NCBI RefSeq assembly: GCF_902506165.1
Contig: NZ_LR733817.1
Location: 62,001 to 126,000 of the forward strand
DNA length: 64,000 bases
Direction: 5' to 3'
Source: Bosea sp. 29B
Lineage (GTDB): Bacteria > Pseudomonadota > Alphaproteobacteria > Rhizobiales > Beijerinckiaceae
Part shown: positions 7,623 to 20,332 of the stretch, in pieces
Position numbering within the stretch: the stretch's first letter is position 1
Layout of the letters: each line of letters begins with the position of its first letter
The notes under the pieces: generated by a model
The model's input: the letters and a program-made list of their open reading frames with translations, nothing else
Databases searched by the model: none
Told to the model about the DNA's origin: nothing
Program-made: the position numbers and the translations under genes

Positions 7623-8813
7623 ATGGATATCCGTCTCCTCCTGCTGGCCGGCGGCGCCTTCGCCATCGGCACGGGCAGCCTCGTCATCACCGGCATCCTG
7701 CCGAACCTGGCCTCAGCCTTCGGCGTCAGCGTCGACACGGCCGGCCTGCTGATCTCGATCTTCGCCATCGCCTACGCCATCGGCTCGCCGGTGCTCTCGA
7801 CCCTGTTCGGCAATCTCGACCGCAAGCTCGTGCTGGTCGGCTCGCTCACGGTCTTCACCCTCGCCAATCTCCTCGCCGCCTTCACCAGCGACTTCGCCTG
7901 GCTGATGCTGGCACGCATCGTCATGGCGCTCGGCTCAGGCGTGTTCATGCCGGCGGCGAACGCCGTCGCGGTGGCGCTCGTTCCGCCCGAGAGACGGGCC
8001 CGCGCAATCGCACTGGTCACCGGCGGCATGACGGTCTCGCTGATTCTGGGCGTGCCGCTCGGCACCGCCGTCGCCACGCTCGGCTGGCATTTCCCCTTCC
8101 TGGTCGTGGCGCTGTTCGGCGCGCTCGCGCTCGCCGGCCTGCTGTTCAAGATGCCGGCCGGCCTGCCCCGCGGTGCCAACACGCTCGCCGAACGGCTGCA
8201 GGTCGCGCGCCGCGGCGATGTCCTGCTGGCGCTCGGCACAACTGCGCTTTGGACCACCGGTGCCTTCACGCTCTACACCTATGTCGCGCCCTTCCTCTCG
8301 GCCCATGCCGGCATCTCCGGCCACTGGCTGAGCGCGACGCTGGTCGTCACCGGCATCGGCTCGGCGCTGGGCAACCAGTGGGGCGGCCAGGCCAGCGACC
8401 GCTTCGGCCCGGTGCCGACGCTGACCTTCGTCCTGACCCTGCTCGCAACCTCGCTCGCCGCCGCCTCGCTCGTCGCGGTGACGCTGCCGCCGGCGGTGGC
8501 GATCTTCGTCCTGCCGGTAATCCTCATGATCTGGAGCGGCGCCGGCTGGGCCGGCCATCCCTCGCAGATGTCGCGCCTCGCCGCGATGGCGCCGGATGCA
8601 GTCGTAGTCGCGCTCTCGCTCAACGCCTCGGCGCTCTATGTCGGCATCGCCGCCGGCGCCGCGCTCGGCCAGCAAGTGCTGCGCCACGGCGCCTCCTGGG
8701 AGCTCGGTTTCGTCGGGGCAGCCTGCGAACTCGGCGCACTCGGCCTGCTGCTGATCGCGACGCAACGGCGCAAGCGCGCTGCTGCGCAAGCGCTCAGGAC
8801 GGCCGCCCTGTAA
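7623..8813 (+). CDS. MFS transporter, DHA1-like drug/metabolite exporter
   Basis: This 396-residue inner-membrane protein has about 12 predicted transmembrane helices. Its loop 2-3 motif (GSPVLSTLFGNLDRKLVLVG) resembles the AraJ/PbuE/ArpL type of sugar or nucleoside efflux proteins. ATG 7623 is chosen because the first helix starts at once (MDIRLLLLAGGAFAIGTGSL) and ACGGAGCC precedes it. It is divergent from the arsR gene and should be derepressed when ArsR binds its ligand. The substrate is unknown. Its 3' end overlaps the convergent gene by 20 bases. Confidence 0.85.
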   Translation: MDIRLLLLAGGAFAIGTGSLVITGILPNLASAFGVSVDTAGLLISIFAIAYAIGSPVLSTLFGNLDRKLVLVGSLTVFTLANLLAAFTSDFAWLMLARIVMALGSGVFMPAANAVAVALVPPERRARAIALVTGGMTVSLILGVPLGTAVATLGWHFPFLVVALFGALALAGLLFKMPAGLPRGANTLAERLQVARRGDVLLALGTTALWTTGAFTLYTYVAPFLSAHAGISGHWLSATLVVTGIGSALGNQWGGQASDRFGPVPTLTFVLTLLATSLAAASLVAVTLPPAVAIFVLPVILMIWSGAGWAGHPSQMSRLAAMAPDAVVVALSLNASALYVGIAAGAALGQQVLRHGASWELGFVGAACELGALGLLLIATQRRKRAAAQALRTAAL

Positions 8814-9330
8814 CGCTATCGAAGAGCCTGAGTTCACCGGCGGGCAAGGTCGCCAATCGCTCGACCACGCCCATGACGCAGGCGACGACGCCTCGCCCGC
8901 GTGCGAGCAGGCGTTCCATCTCCAGGTGGAACGCCACATCCTCGCGCCGCCCCTCGACCAGATTGAGGAAGGCGAATTTGAGGTCGCGCATGCAGTCGAG
9001 GCGGAGGCTGAGCGGCGTCGCCGGCGATTCGGCGGCGGCCGCCAGCCGCTCGAACGCTTGCAGCGACCACCTCTCAGCAGCGCCGGGCTCGCCGGTCAGC
9101 CGCGCCGCCTCCGCCAGGTTCTGGCAGGAAATCACATAGATCGTCGCCACAGAAACCGGCGAGCCTACGATCTCGGTATTGCAGAACAGGCGCTCCGCCT
9201 CCGCCAGGGCATCCCGATAGAGAAGGAGCGCTTCGCAGATCTGTTCGCGTCGGAAGGCATCGTTTGCGGCGACGGTCAGGCGGGTCCACTCGGCATCGTC
9301 GACCATAGCCGACATAGGCAGCCTGCTCAT
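8794..9330 (-). CDS. Uncharacterised TPR-like helical protein coupled to irr-like gene
   Basis: This 178-residue protein is not assigned with confidence. It is soluble, without signal peptide or membrane segment, and almost wholly helical. The spacing LTVAANDAFRREQICEALLLY then RDALAEAERLF suggests tetratricopeptide-like helix pairs (about residues 17-105). Its start overlaps the stop of the Fur/Irr gene as ATGA (9327-9330), so translation is probably coupled and a shared role in metal-dependent control is plausible. It overlaps the convergent MFS gene by 20 bases at the other end. Confidence 0.65.
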   Translation of the reverse strand: MSRLPMSAMVDDAEWTRLTVAANDAFRREQICEALLLYRDALAEAERLFCNTEIVGSPVSVATIYVISCQNLAEAARLTGEPGAAERWSLQAFERLAAAAESPATPLSLRLDCMRDLKFAFLNLVEGRREDVAFHLEMERLLARGRGVVACVMGVVERLATLPAGELRLFDSVTGRPS

Positions 9331-9803
9331 GCTGCGATCTCTCCTTCCCGAGCAGGCACACGTCTCAGCCTGACGAGAACGTCCACGGCCACGATACGAT
9401 GACCTGCGGGCGGCGCCGGCAGCCGATCGAGCCGGATCGTCTCGCCGGGGATGTCGATCAGCCGATCCTCTTCCTCGACATAGAAATGATGATGGTCGCC
9501 GGCACTGGTGTCGTATTGCGAACGCCCGCCCTGCGTCGCAACCTCGCGGATCAACCCCGCGGCGCAGAACTGCCTGAGCGTGTTGTAGACGGTTGCGAGC
9601 GACAGAGGCTCGCCGCTGACCACGACATCACGGAAGAGATCCTCGGCGGCGACATGCCGGTGCCGGTCGGCGAAGAGCACGCGCCCGAGTGCGAGACGCT
9701 GGCGTGTCGGCCGCAGGCGAGCGCCCTTCAGGATCGAGCGCACCTCGCAGAGCGGGGCCAAAGCCGGTGCCATGACCGGGATCATCGTCTGCATGACGTG
9801 CAC
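9327..9803 (-). CDS. irr: Fur-family regulator, Irr-like
   Basis: This 158-residue protein has a Fur winged helix (about 30-92, LRPTRQRLALGRVLF and SLATVYNTLRQF) followed by an HHH motif (H104-H106, in AGDHHHFYVEEE), the heme-contact region typical of Irr. The C-terminal CxxC pairs of zinc-structured Fur/Zur are missing, and so is the N-terminal GCPWHD heme motif of Bradyrhizobium Irr. Irr controls iron and heme genes in Hyphomicrobiales. Several ATGs lie in the first 11 codons, so the exact start is uncertain. A 19-base palindrome lies upstream (9841-9859). It may be a second Irr rather than the main copy, because fabA/fabB are not adjacent. Confidence 0.78.
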   Translation of the reverse strand: MHVMQTMIPVMAPALAPLCEVRSILKGARLRPTRQRLALGRVLFADRHRHVAAEDLFRDVVVSGEPLSLATVYNTLRQFCAAGLIREVATQGGRSQYDTSAGDHHHFYVEEEDRLIDIPGETIRLDRLPAPPAGHRIVAVDVLVRLRRVPAREGEIAA

Positions 9804-9840
9804 CCCTTCCCTCTCAAATCAGGTCGCTCCCCTCAAAGTA

Positions 9841-9859
9841 AATGCAACTAGTTTGCATT
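9841..9859. promoter_or_regulatory. Palindrome upstream of irr-like gene (Fur/Mur-type box candidate)
   Basis: AATGCAACTAGTTTGCATT has perfect 7-base arms (AATGCAA/TTGCATT) around CTAGT. It lies 38 bases before the irr-like start. TGCAA-type dyads of this length resemble the sites bound by Fur/Mur proteins in rhizobia. Which protein binds here is inferred. Confidence 0.55.
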
Positions 9860-9910
9860 AGCAATAGAATTTACCAAGCGACGCACTGCGAAAATGAGCA
9901 TGCGTGACCC

Positions 9911-9933
9911 ACCCGCTCGCAGAGCGAGCGGGT
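9911..9933. terminator. Hairpin downstream of methyltransferase gene
   Basis: ACCCGCTCGC and GCGAGCGGGT form a perfect 10-base stem with loop AGA, 43 bases after the stop of the methyltransferase gene read on the minus strand. No T-run follows, so it may protect the transcript end or terminate weakly. Confidence 0.45.
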
Positions 9934-9975
9934 CTCCTACCGATCTGATCGAAACAGGATTCGCAGGCCCCGAGA

Positions 9976-11037
9976 TCAGGCCCTGACTTCGAACACCATG
10001 TTGAACGGCGTCTCGGTGGCGCGGCGGAAGCGGGTGAAGCCGGCATCGAGCGCGACCTTGCGCAAGCGCATCTCGCCAGCCTGCGCGCCGAGCCCGAGCC
10101 CGACCTCCTGCGCCATCGAGGCCGGCGTGCAGATCATCGTCGAGGCCCCGTAGAAGATTCGGCCGACCGGATTGATGTTCTGCTTGAGATTGTCGTGGGC
10201 GAAGGGCTCGACGATCATCCAGGTTCCGCCCTCGGCCAGCGTCTCCCTGACATGGCGGCCTGCCCCGACCGGATCACCCATGTCGTGCAGGCAGTCGAAC
10301 ATCGCGACGAGATCATAGCTCGCCGCCGGGAAGTCCTTGGCGCTGGCCCGCTCGAAGACGATGCGATCGCCGACGCCGGCTTTATCCGCCGCCTCCCTGC
10401 CCTTCTCGATCGAGGGGCCATGATAATCGAAGGCGTAGAAGCGCGACTTCGGATAGGCCTGCGCCATCAGGATGGTCGAGGCGCCATGGCCGCAGCCGAC
10501 ATCGGCGACGACGGCTCCCGCCTCGAGCTTGGCCTTGACGCCGTCCAGCGCCGGAATCCAGCTGCTCACCAGATTGGTGTTGTAGCCCGGCCGGAAGAAG
10601 CGCTCGGTCCCGCGGAACAGGCAGTTGCTGTGTTCGTGCCAACCCAGCCCTGAGCCGGTCCTGAAGGCCTCTTCGACCTTGGGCTCGTCGACCCACATCG
10701 ACTGGACGATCTCGAAGGCGCCGGCGAAGAAGGCTGGGCTGCCCTCCTCGGCAAAGGCCATGGCCTGCTCCGGCGACAGGCTGAAGCTGTCGCTGCCCTC
10801 GTCATAGTCGACGTACTCGGCCGCGGCCTGGGCGGAGAGCCATTCGCGAACATAGCGTTCCTTGAGGCCGGTCTTGCTGGCGAGCTCCGCAGCGGTGACC
10901 GGCTTGCCATCGGCCATCGCCTTGTAGAGGCCGAGCTGGTCGCCGAGGACGATGAGCGAGCCGGTGACGCAGGCTCCGACGTCTCCGACGAGGCGTCCGA
11001 CAAGGGCATCGAGCTTCTGCGGATCGGATTGACGCAT
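9976..11037 (-). CDS. Class I SAM-dependent methyltransferase with N-terminal winged helix
   Basis: This 353-residue protein has an N-terminal winged-helix/dimerisation region (about 15-95, [21 protein letters not shown]) like O-methyltransferases. A Rossmann methyltransferase domain follows, with SAM motif [14 protein letters not shown] near residues 175-187 and a [15 protein letters not shown] motif. The overall layout resembles the Rv2258c-like family, whose substrate is unknown. ATG 11037 is preferred because GAGGAG lies 7 bases upstream. It is divergent from carB and stands alone. Confidence 0.8.
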   Translation of the reverse strand: MRQSDPQKLDALVGRLVGDVGACVTGSLIVLGDQLGLYKAMADGKPVTAAELASKTGLKERYVREWLSAQAAAEYVDYDEGSDSFSLSPEQAMAFAEEGSPAFFAGAFEIVQSMWVDEPKVEEAFRTGSGLGWHEHSNCLFRGTERFFRPGYNTNLVSSWIPALDGVKAKLEAGAVVADVGCGHGASTILMAQAYPKSRFYAFDYHGPSIEKGREAADKAGVGDRIVFERASAKDFPAASYDLVAMFDCLHDMGDPVGAGRHVRETLAEGGTWMIVEPFAHDNLKQNINPVGRIFYGASTMICTPASMAQEVGLGLGAQAGEMRLRKVALDAGFTRFRRATETPFNMVFEVRA

Positions 11038-11163
11038 GGCCAAGCTCCTCTGGTTGGGAGGGCGTGGCCGGGCTCAGGCGCGAACCGGCTCGACGCCATC
11101 GCGGAAGCCGATGCTATACCCCGCCCGCCACCACTCAACTGCGCAAAGGGAGAAACGCGCCAC

Positions 11164-11193
11164 CTGTGCGCGCATGACCTGTGCGCGCATGAC
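11164..11193. repeat. Tandem duplication of a 15-base unit upstream of carB
   Basis: CTGTGCGCGCATGAC occurs twice back to back in the 294-base gap between the methyltransferase gene and carB. It could be a local slippage duplication in the carB leader. No known regulatory site was recognised in it. Confidence 0.7.
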
Positions 11194-11331
11194 AGGAAGC
11201 AGCGCTTTCCGCTTCCCCCCGCCGCTCGCGGCGTCTATAGCGAGCGCCTAGCATTCATCTTTGGCGCTCGCTGGCTTCCGCTCCTTTCGAACGGAGGGGC
11301 CGTGCGCGCCCGCACGGAACCGGTCGAGACC

Positions 11332-14664
<3,333 letters not shown>

Positions 14665-14767
14665 CCGGCAGCGCGGCGAAGTAGTTTTCTGACGATCGAA
14701 AGCGACACGGGGTGCGTTGGCCATGGCCAGCGCACATCGGTCGTTTTTCTATAACTGGGACGGGACG

Positions 14768-15241
14768 ATGGAAAAGGTTCCTATGACCGCGGGCGGTTTC
14801 GCCGCCCTCGAAGTCGAATTGAAGCAGCGCCAGCAGGTCGAGCGCCCGCGCATCATCCAGGCGATCGCCGAGGCGCGCGCGCTGGGCGATCTCTCGGAGA
14901 ACGCCGAATACCATGCCGCCAAGGAAGCCCAGTCGCTGAACGAGGGCCGTGTCATGGAGCTGGAATCGCTGATCGGCCGCGCCGACATCATCGATGTCAG
15001 CAAGCTCGGCGGCGACACGATCAAGTTCGGCGCGACCGTCACGCTGATCGACGACGATACCGAAGAGAAGAAGCTCTACCAGATCGTCGGCGAGCCGGAA
15101 TCGGATGTGAGGTCCGGCAAGGTTTCGATCGGCTCGCCGATCGCGCGCGCGCTGATCGGCAAGAAGGTCGGCGATTCCGTCCATGTCAACACGCCCGGCG
15201 GCGGCAAGTCCTACGAGGTCGTTAACGTCGCCTTCCGCTAA
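14768..15241 (+). CDS. greA: Transcription elongation factor GreA
   Basis: This 157-residue protein matches GreA in length and layout. An N-terminal coiled coil (about residues 8-75) carries the acidic tip in [14 protein letters not shown], and the C-terminal FKBP-like domain ends [10 protein letters not shown]. GreA enters the RNA polymerase secondary channel and stimulates cleavage of backtracked transcripts. ATG 14768 ([10 protein letters not shown]) is chosen by family length; an ATG 45 bases upstream is in frame but adds atypical residues. Confidence 0.96.
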   Translation: MEKVPMTAGGFAALEVELKQRQQVERPRIIQAIAEARALGDLSENAEYHAAKEAQSLNEGRVMELESLIGRADIIDVSKLGGDTIKFGATVTLIDDDTEEKKLYQIVGEPESDVRSGKVSIGSPIARALIGKKVGDSVHVNTPGGGKSYEVVNVAFR

Positions 15242-15311
15242 GCAAGCGGGGTGACTTGGCCAGCCCGGCGGCAGCTCCTAGATTAGAGGCCTGCCTGCCG
15301 GAGACCACGCC

Positions 15312-15800
15312 ATGACCACGCGTCGCGCATTTCTCACCGGGTCTGCCGCGCTCGCCGCCGGCGGGCTCGTTTCGTTTCCGGCCCTGGCGCAGGCGGTCTC
15401 GATCGGCGCGATCAAGGTCGACGCCCGCAGCCTCGGCCCGCTCGGCTGGGGCGAGAACGCCCCCGGCATCGCCCGGGCCTTCGAAAGCAGGCTCGCCAGC
15501 GAGCTCCTCCCCTTGCGCCCCCGCGGCGGCCCGACCTTGCATGTCACTGTGCTCAGCCTCTGGCTCGGCGCGGGTGTCGGCGGCGGCATGCACGGCGACG
15601 GCGGCGGCGGCAGCGACGACAACATGCTGAGCATCATCGAGGTCGCCGATCGTGGCCGCCCGCTCGTCAGCCGCGAGATCCGCTCGATGCTGCCATCCAG
15701 CTCCGGCGGCGCCTGGTATCGCCCCGATGTCGACCAGCGCCGCATCGCCGCGCTGCTCGAAAACAACGCCCAGTGGATCCGCCGATATCTCGGCGCCTGA
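15312..15800 (+). CDS. Exported protein with Tat signal, paralogue of next gene
   Basis: This 162-residue protein begins MTTRRAFLTGSAALAAGG, a twin-arginine signal with predicted cleavage after ALAQA. I do not recognise a family. The mature part holds a Gly-rich segment (GAGVGGGMHGDGGGGSDD, about residues 88-105). It ends with a block shared with the following gene: GGAWYRPDVDQRRI then NAQWIRR and LG. The two genes are 4 bases apart and clearly arose by duplication. Tat export suggests a folded or cofactor-bearing periplasmic protein. Confidence 0.75.
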   Translation: MTTRRAFLTGSAALAAGGLVSFPALAQAVSIGAIKVDARSLGPLGWGENAPGIARAFESRLASELLPLRPRGGPTLHVTVLSLWLGAGVGGGMHGDGGGGSDDNMLSIIEVADRGRPLVSREIRSMLPSSSGGAWYRPDVDQRRIAALLENNAQWIRRYLGA

Positions 15801-15804
15801 GGCC

Positions 15805-16275
15805 ATGCTCGCACGACGCGCCATCCTGACTGGTCTCGCCGCAGCCCTGCTGGCTGGCTGCCAGACGGCCGTGCAAACCGCCTCCCCCGTCGCGATCGGC
15901 GCGATCCGTGTCGATACCGGGCCGCTGGCGGCCAAGGGGCAGAGCGCCACCGCGGCCGCGATCAGGCCGATGCTGGAGCGCGAGCTCGCCGGCCTGCGCA
16001 CCGCTGGAAACGGCGCGACCCTGTACGTCACCGTCACCGGGCTTTACCTGGCGTGCTATGCCGGCGGGCAGTCCGTCACGCTCGGCAATGATACGCTCGA
16101 AAGCGAGGCTCGGCTGATCGGGGCCGACGGTCGCGAGATCGGCCGCTACCCGATCCTCGCCATCATGGCGCCGAGCTATGGCGGCGCCTGGTATCGACCG
16201 GACGTCGACCAGCGCCGGATCGAGGCGCTTGTCGCCAGCAACGCGCAATGGATCAGGCGGGCGCTCGGAGGCTGA
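15805..16275 (+). CDS. Lipoprotein, paralogue of preceding Tat protein
   Basis: This 156-residue protein has a lipoprotein signal (MLARRAILTGLAAALLAGC, lipobox LLAGC, acylated Cys19). Its mature domain is homologous to the upstream gene: (V)AIGAIRVD near the start against SIGAIKVD, and the C-terminal GGAWYRPDVDQRRIEAL and NAQWIRRALGG. ATG 15805 is 4 bases after the upstream stop, so the pair is translated together. One copy is predicted to be soluble and the other membrane-anchored. Function unknown. Confidence 0.78.
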   Translation: MLARRAILTGLAAALLAGCQTAVQTASPVAIGAIRVDTGPLAAKGQSATAAAIRPMLERELAGLRTAGNGATLYVTVTGLYLACYAGGQSVTLGNDTLESEARLIGADGREIGRYPILAIMAPSYGGAWYRPDVDQRRIEALVASNAQWIRRALGG

Positions 16276-16284
16276 GCGACCGCG

Positions 16285-16746
16285 CTAAAGCGGCGCGATC
16301 GGGGCGTCCTTGACCCGGTCGAGCGCCAGCGCGGTGCGGACATTGCGGACGTTCGGCAACGCCGTCAGGTCGGCGACGAAGTCCTGGAAAGCCTTGAGGT
16401 CGGTCGCAACGCATTTCAGGATGAAGTCGATATCGCCCGACAGCGTCCAGCACTCGCGCACCAGCGACCAGCTGCGGATGCGCTCCTGGAAGATGGCAAG
16501 ATCGGCTTCGGCCTGGCTGGCGAGATGGACGAAGGCGAAGCAGACGACCTCGATGCCGAGCTTGCGCTCGTCGAGCAGCGCCCGGTAGCCGGTGATCACG
16601 CCGGCCTCTTCCAGCGCGCGGACGCGCCTGAGGCAAGGCGGCGGCGAGATGCCGACCCGGCTCGCGAGCTCGACATTGGTCATGCGCCCGTCACTCTGCA
16701 GCTCCGTGAGGATGCGGAGATCGATCTCGTCGAGTTTGGCGCGCAC
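16285..16746 (-). CDS. Lrp/AsnC-family transcriptional regulator
   Basis: This 153-residue protein has an N-terminal helix-turn-helix (MTNVELASRVGISPPPCLRR, about residues 22-41) and a C-terminal RAM ligand-binding domain. Lrp proteins sense amino acids and assemble as octamers. The start is GTG 16746, with AGGAGG four bases upstream; the frame stays open far upstream but that part is antisense to the next gene. Its C-terminus is convergent with the lipoprotein gene. An Lrp gene between greA and trxB is also seen in rhizobia. Confidence 0.9.
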   Translation of the reverse strand: MRAKLDEIDLRILTELQSDGRMTNVELASRVGISPPPCLRRVRALEEAGVITGYRALLDERKLGIEVVCFAFVHLASQAEADLAIFQERIRSWSLVRECWTLSGDIDFILKCVATDLKAFQDFVADLTALPNVRNVRTALALDRVKDAPIAPL

Positions 16747-16836
16747 AAATCCTCCTGAAAATCGGACGCGCAGGTGTAGACGGGCCATCGAAGCGTTACA
16801 AGGCGTCGATCCACGCCAATCCCGGGCCAAACCGCC

Positions 16837-18838
<2,002 letters not shown>

Positions 18839-18857
18839 CCGGAATCAGCACCCATCA

Positions 18858-18877
18858 CTGGAATTGATCAGTTCCAG
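18858..18877. promoter_or_regulatory. 20-base palindrome after trxB
   Basis: CTGGAATTGATCAGTTCCAG is symmetric apart from one pair. It lies 20 bases after the trxB stop and before the lsrB promoter. It lacks a T-run, so it is not an obvious terminator; it could be a protein site or an RNA end structure. Confidence 0.4.
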
Positions 18878-18921
18878 CACGATATTAAGGGCGAAAATCA
18901 ACGGTCCCGGCAAAGGAGTCG

Positions 18922-18950
18922 TTGACCGGACACTGCTATCCCCCCATCAT
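18922..18950 (+). promoter_or_regulatory. Candidate sigma-70 promoter of lsrB
   Basis: TTGACC (18922-18927), a 17-base spacer and CATCAT (18945-18950) form a plausible housekeeping promoter. Its -10 runs directly into the LysR box at 18949-18966, which would fit autorepression. The -10 match is weak. Confidence 0.4.
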
Positions 18951-18966
18951 GCGTTGAACGCATAAC
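18949..18966. promoter_or_regulatory. LsrB/VtlR box A (autoregulatory)
   Basis: ATGCGTTGAACGCATAAC contains the perfect dyad ATGCGT-TGA-ACGCAT and obeys the LysR rule T-N11-A (T18950, A18962). It lies 14 bases before the lsrB start codon. The half AACGCATAAC recurs exactly at 19990-19999, upstream of the candidate small RNA. Confidence 0.62.
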
Positions 18967-18980
18967 ACGGGGGGAACGCG

Positions 18981-19871
18981 GTGGATTGGGACCGCATCCG
19001 AATCTTCTACACGGTTGCTGAATCGGGAAGCTTCACCAAGGCCGGAGACGGGCTGGGCCTCAGCCAATCCGCTGTGAGCCGCCAGATCGGTGCGCTGGAG
19101 CGCGAATTGCGCGCGCCTTTGTTCCATCGGCATACGCGCGGCCTCATTCTCACCGAGCAGGGCGAACTGCTCTGGCGCGCTGCGCGCGAGATGACGCAGC
19201 GCCTGGAGCGGACACGCGCCCAGCTCTCGGAGACGCGCGAGCATCCGTCCGGCGAGCTCAAGGTCACCGCGACGCGCGGCCTCGGTGGGCACTGGCTGAC
19301 GCCGCGCCTGGCCGAGTTCCTCGACCTCTATCCCGACATCAAGGTCGAGCTGATCCTCACCGACGAGGAACTCGACCTCTCGATGCGCGAGGCCGACATC
19401 GCGATTCGCCTGCGCCAGCCGCAGCAACCCGACCTGATCCAGCGCCGGCTCTTCACCGTGCACTTCCACGTTTACGGCGCGCCAGCCTATATCAAGCGCT
19501 TCGGCGAGCCGAAAAGCTATGAGGAGCTCGACAACCACCGGCTGCTCTCCTTCGGTGCATCCTCGCCATCCTATCTGACGGCGGTGCACTGGCTCGGCAC
19601 GCTCGGCCGCGACCAGCGCAACCCGCGTCCGATCCATCTCACCGTCAACAACATCACGGCGATGAAGCGCGCGGTCGATTCGGGCGCCGGCATCGCGATC
19701 CTGCCCGACTACCTGATCGAGGCCGGCTCCCCGCTCGTGCAGTTGATGCGCGAGACCGAGATGCCGCAGCTCGAAAGCTATCTGGTCTATCCCGAGGAGA
19801 TGAAATCGGTCGCCCGCGTGCAGGTCTTCCGCGATTTCCTGATCCAGAAGTCGCAGCGCTGGACCTATTGA
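18981..19871 (+). CDS. lsrB: LysR-family regulator LsrB/VtlR
   Basis: This 296-residue protein has a LysR winged helix (MDWDRIRIFYTVAESGSFTK; AVSRQIGALERELRAPLF) and a periplasmic-binding-like effector domain. Sequence start, length and position directly after trxB match LsrB of Sinorhizobium, called VtlR in Brucella and Agrobacterium. That protein controls envelope, redox and the AbcR small RNAs. The start is GTG 18981 with GGGGGGAA upstream. This copy contains no cysteine at all, so any redox sensing would not use its own thiols. A candidate AbcR RNA follows. Confidence 0.82.
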   Translation: MDWDRIRIFYTVAESGSFTKAGDGLGLSQSAVSRQIGALERELRAPLFHRHTRGLILTEQGELLWRAAREMTQRLERTRAQLSETREHPSGELKVTATRGLGGHWLTPRLAEFLDLYPDIKVELILTDEELDLSMREADIAIRLRQPQQPDLIQRRLFTVHFHVYGAPAYIKRFGEPKSYEELDNHRLLSFGASSPSYLTAVHWLGTLGRDQRNPRPIHLTVNNITAMKRAVDSGAGIAILPDYLIEAGSPLVQLMRETEMPQLESYLVYPEEMKSVARVQVFRDFLIQKSQRWTY

Positions 19872-19981
19872 AGAACAGGCAAGCGCTGGCGCAAATCGCG
19901 GCAGCGCCCTGCCCTATGCCGGCTGCGCATGCGTGCCACGCGCGGTCTCCTGGCAATTGTGACGAATTATAGCAATGAGTC

Positions 19982-19999
19982 ATGTTGCCAACGCATAAC
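19982..19999. promoter_or_regulatory. LsrB/VtlR box B upstream of candidate sRNA
   Basis: ATGTTGCCAACGCATAAC has the same ATG-N9-CAT frame and T-N11-A spacing as box A, and shares AACGCATAAC with it exactly (13 of 18 positions in total). It lies about -72 to -55 from the predicted RNA start, the usual place for a LysR activator site. Confidence 0.6.
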
Positions 20000-20018
20000 C
20001 GACCCGCCCAATGCTGCA

Positions 20019-20047
20019 TTGCGAAAAGGCAGGGTCTGCCCGATATT
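20019..20047 (+). promoter_or_regulatory. Candidate promoter of the AbcR-like RNA
   Basis: TTGCGA (20019-20024), a 17-base spacer and GATATT (20042-20047) predict transcription from about 20054. The weak -10 fits a promoter that needs an activator bound at box B. Confidence 0.45.
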
Positions 20048-20053
20048 CAGTCC

Positions 20054-20190
20054 ACGGTTGTTCGGAACGGGCTCCGCATCTCCTCCCGGCGTTGAGTTCG
20101 TTCCAGCCGTTCCCCTCTGAGATGTTTGGCGCTTTTGCGCTGGATGTTTCAAACTTTCAGGCCGGCTCCTTCGGGACGCCGGCCTTTTTT
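20054..20190 (+). ncRNA. Candidate AbcR (alpha-r15) family trans-acting small RNA
   Basis: This gap of 461 bases after lsrB has no convincing protein gene but carries a complete RNA unit: box B, promoter, structured body and intrinsic terminator. GGAACGG (20064-20070) pairs with CCGTTCC (20107-20113), enclosing a loop with CTCCGCATCTCCTCCC, complementary to Shine-Dalgarno sequences. A second C-rich tract, CCCCTCTGAG, follows. Then come a GCGC-TTTT-GCGC hairpin (20129-20140) and the terminator (20160-20190). AbcR RNAs of rhizobia and Brucella are Hfq-dependent silencers of transporter mRNAs with this design and, as I recall, sit next to lsrB/vtlR. Length here is about 137 nt; the 5' end is predicted only. 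Bases 20191-20332 hold nothing recognisable. Confidence 0.62.
20160..20190 (+). terminator. Intrinsic terminator of the sRNA
   Basis: GGCCGGC and GCCGGCC form the stem, extended inward by TCC-TTC-GGGA, followed by six T. It is the strongest terminator in the window and lies outside any gene, 289 bases after the lsrB stop. Confidence 0.9.
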
Positions 20191-20332
20191 CTTGCCGTCC
20201 TCGGCGACATCTTGTCAGACCTGATCGCGCATCACCTCGTGACGGCAAGCCACGCCGTCATTCCATGACTCAGCGAACCGAAGCGCTCGGCACCGAGTGA
20301 CAGCCGGGATGTGAGGGGATAGGCCGAAGCGC

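Noticed and set aside
19967..20268. Short open frames on both strands across the small RNA region
   Set aside because: They cross the promoter and terminator of the RNA, have no ribosome sites and encode low-complexity or unlikely peptides.
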